6,570 nucleotides of DNA from CBDUBU01 sp965365465 (lineage in GTDB: Bacteria > Bacteroidota > Rhodothermia > Rhodothermales > DASSAV01), in assembly GCA_965365465.1 (NCBI GenBank), contig CBDUBU010000234.1:1-6570 (forward strand), written 5' to 3'. Below the pieces are notes generated by a model. It did not search any database. It was not told the DNA's origin and saw only the letters and a program-made list of their open reading frames with translations. Within the stretch, counting starts at the first letter, position 1. Every line of letters begins with the position of its first letter. Of this stretch, positions 5,834-6,570 are shown piece by piece. The translations under genes were made by a program, and so were the position numbers.

Positions 5834-6570
5834 TTATCCGGCATCCAGAAGATGCGGCAACGTCAAAACCCGTACGCCTTCGGCATCTGCAACGGCCATC
5901 GACCCGTTCCCATCTCTGAGTTGAGCGCCGCCAAACTCTCCACTCTTGCTTACAGCATAGAACTGCACGTTGAAATCAGGCAGGCCCCCCTCATCTGTCA
6001 GCCGCGCCAGTTTTGTATGTTCGACGATACGCCGGCAAGCCGTTAAGCACGCTTCTTCCGGGCTATCTCCGGCGCGCATACGCTCCACGATGAGAAAACA
6101 CGAGAGGTTTTCCAGATTGGCCTCGCCACGTCCGGTGGAGCCGGCTGCGCCTACCTCGTTATCCACGTACAGGCCGGCTCCAATGATCGGAGAATCCCCT
6201 ACACGACCCGGGATTTTGAAGGAAAGGCCGCTGGTTGTCGTTACCGAACTCAGGTTGCCGGAGAGATCAATCGCGGAGCAATGAATCGTGCCATACGTGT
6301 ACTCAGCCGGAAGGTAGTTGGCTCCAATGTCTCTGTCTTTCATCCCGTGCGGCGGCAAGTAATCATCCTGGTTGGAAAGCGTCTCCTTCCATTGCACCCA
6401 TACTTCACGCGCCCTTTCGGTCAGCAGGTCTTCCACGGGAAAACCGTGCATACGGGCAAATCGCTGTGCGCCGTCTCCCACGAGCAATACATGATCCGTC
6501 CGTTCGAGCACGAGCCGCGCCACCTTCGATGGATACTTGATGCCCTGCAATGCAGCTACCGCGCCGGCGC
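5834..6570 (-). CDS. N4-(beta-N-acetylglucosaminyl)-L-asparaginase-like Ntn hydrolase, 5' part missing
   Basis: A C-terminal fragment of about 244 residues; the frame is open to the right edge, so the start lies outside. The family is the aspartylglucosaminidase/type 2 asparaginase group, which cleaves itself into two chains and exposes a catalytic threonine; known members hydrolyse GlcNAc-Asn. The fragment starts with the end of the alpha chain (LQGIKYPSKVARLVLERTDH, then VLLVGDGAQRFA). Next comes the processing site YGTIHC, whose Thr is encoded at 6287-6289, and then TTTSGLSFKIPGRVGDSPII and GAGLYVDNEVGAAGSTGRGE, the substrate-binding core of the beta chain. GTIHC replaces the DTIG seen in the human enzyme. 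The usual signal peptide cannot be judged. The stop lies 49 bases before the barrel-like gene, which fits an operon. Confidence 0.92.
   Translation of the reverse strand, partial: AGAVAALQGIKYPSKVARLVLERTDHVLLVGDGAQRFARMHGFPVEDLLTERAREVWVQWKETLSNQDDYLPPHGMKDRDIGANYLPAEYTYGTIHCSAIDLSGNLSSVTTTSGLSFKIPGRVGDSPIIGAGLYVDNEVGAAGSTGRGEANLENLSCFLIVERMRAGDSPEEACLTACRRIVEHTKLARLTDEGGLPDFNVQFYAVSKSGEFGGAQLRDGNGSMAVADAEGVRVLTLPHLLDAG

Overview
The window is 6,570 bases of ordinary, gene-dense bacterial chromosome with moderately high GC. The best guess for the host is the Bacteroidota/Rhodothermota side of the FCB group. The reasons are a single-domain 3-keto-disaccharide hydrolase lipoprotein, a MOFRL-type glycerate 2-kinase, a bacterial aspartylglucosaminidase of the GTI[NH]C type, a small outer-membrane-barrel-like protein, and mostly weak Shine-Dalgarno sites. 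This placement rests on gene content and is an inference; no rRNA or other marker lies in the window.

Layout from left to right. Positions 2-88 (+) are the last 28 codons of an unidentified gene. pncB (nicotinate phosphoribosyltransferase, 203-1576, +) follows. An unrecognised 185-residue protein on the minus strand (1616-2173) converges on pncB. A non-coding stretch of 267 bases (2174-2440) leads into a tRNA-Ser(CGA) gene (2441-2527, +), which is closed by a strong intrinsic terminator (2535-2574). A predicted lipoprotein with a 3-keto-disaccharide hydrolase (DUF1080) domain follows at 2620-3462 (+). From the right, a three-gene minus-strand cluster converges on it: the C-terminal half or more of an aspartylglucosaminidase-like Ntn hydrolase (5834 to beyond 6570), a secreted barrel-like protein of unknown function (4918-5784), and glycerate 2-kinase (3525-4856). 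A 21-base perfect inverted repeat with A and T ends (3501-3521) sits between the two convergent units and could end transcription in both directions.

How the genes may work together. The minus-strand cluster has gaps of 49 and 61 bases and is likely one transcript. It pairs cleavage of the GlcNAc-Asn linkage, or of a related asparagine derivative, with a cell-envelope protein and the entry of glycerate into lower glycolysis. With the DUF1080 lipoprotein this looks like scavenging of glycans and small organic acids, but no direct metabolic link between these steps is visible. pncB serves NAD salvage and looks unrelated. I see no CRISPR array, mobile element, phage gene or defence cassette. The least explained parts are the 185-residue orphan protein, the barrel-like protein and the structured leader before the tRNA gene.
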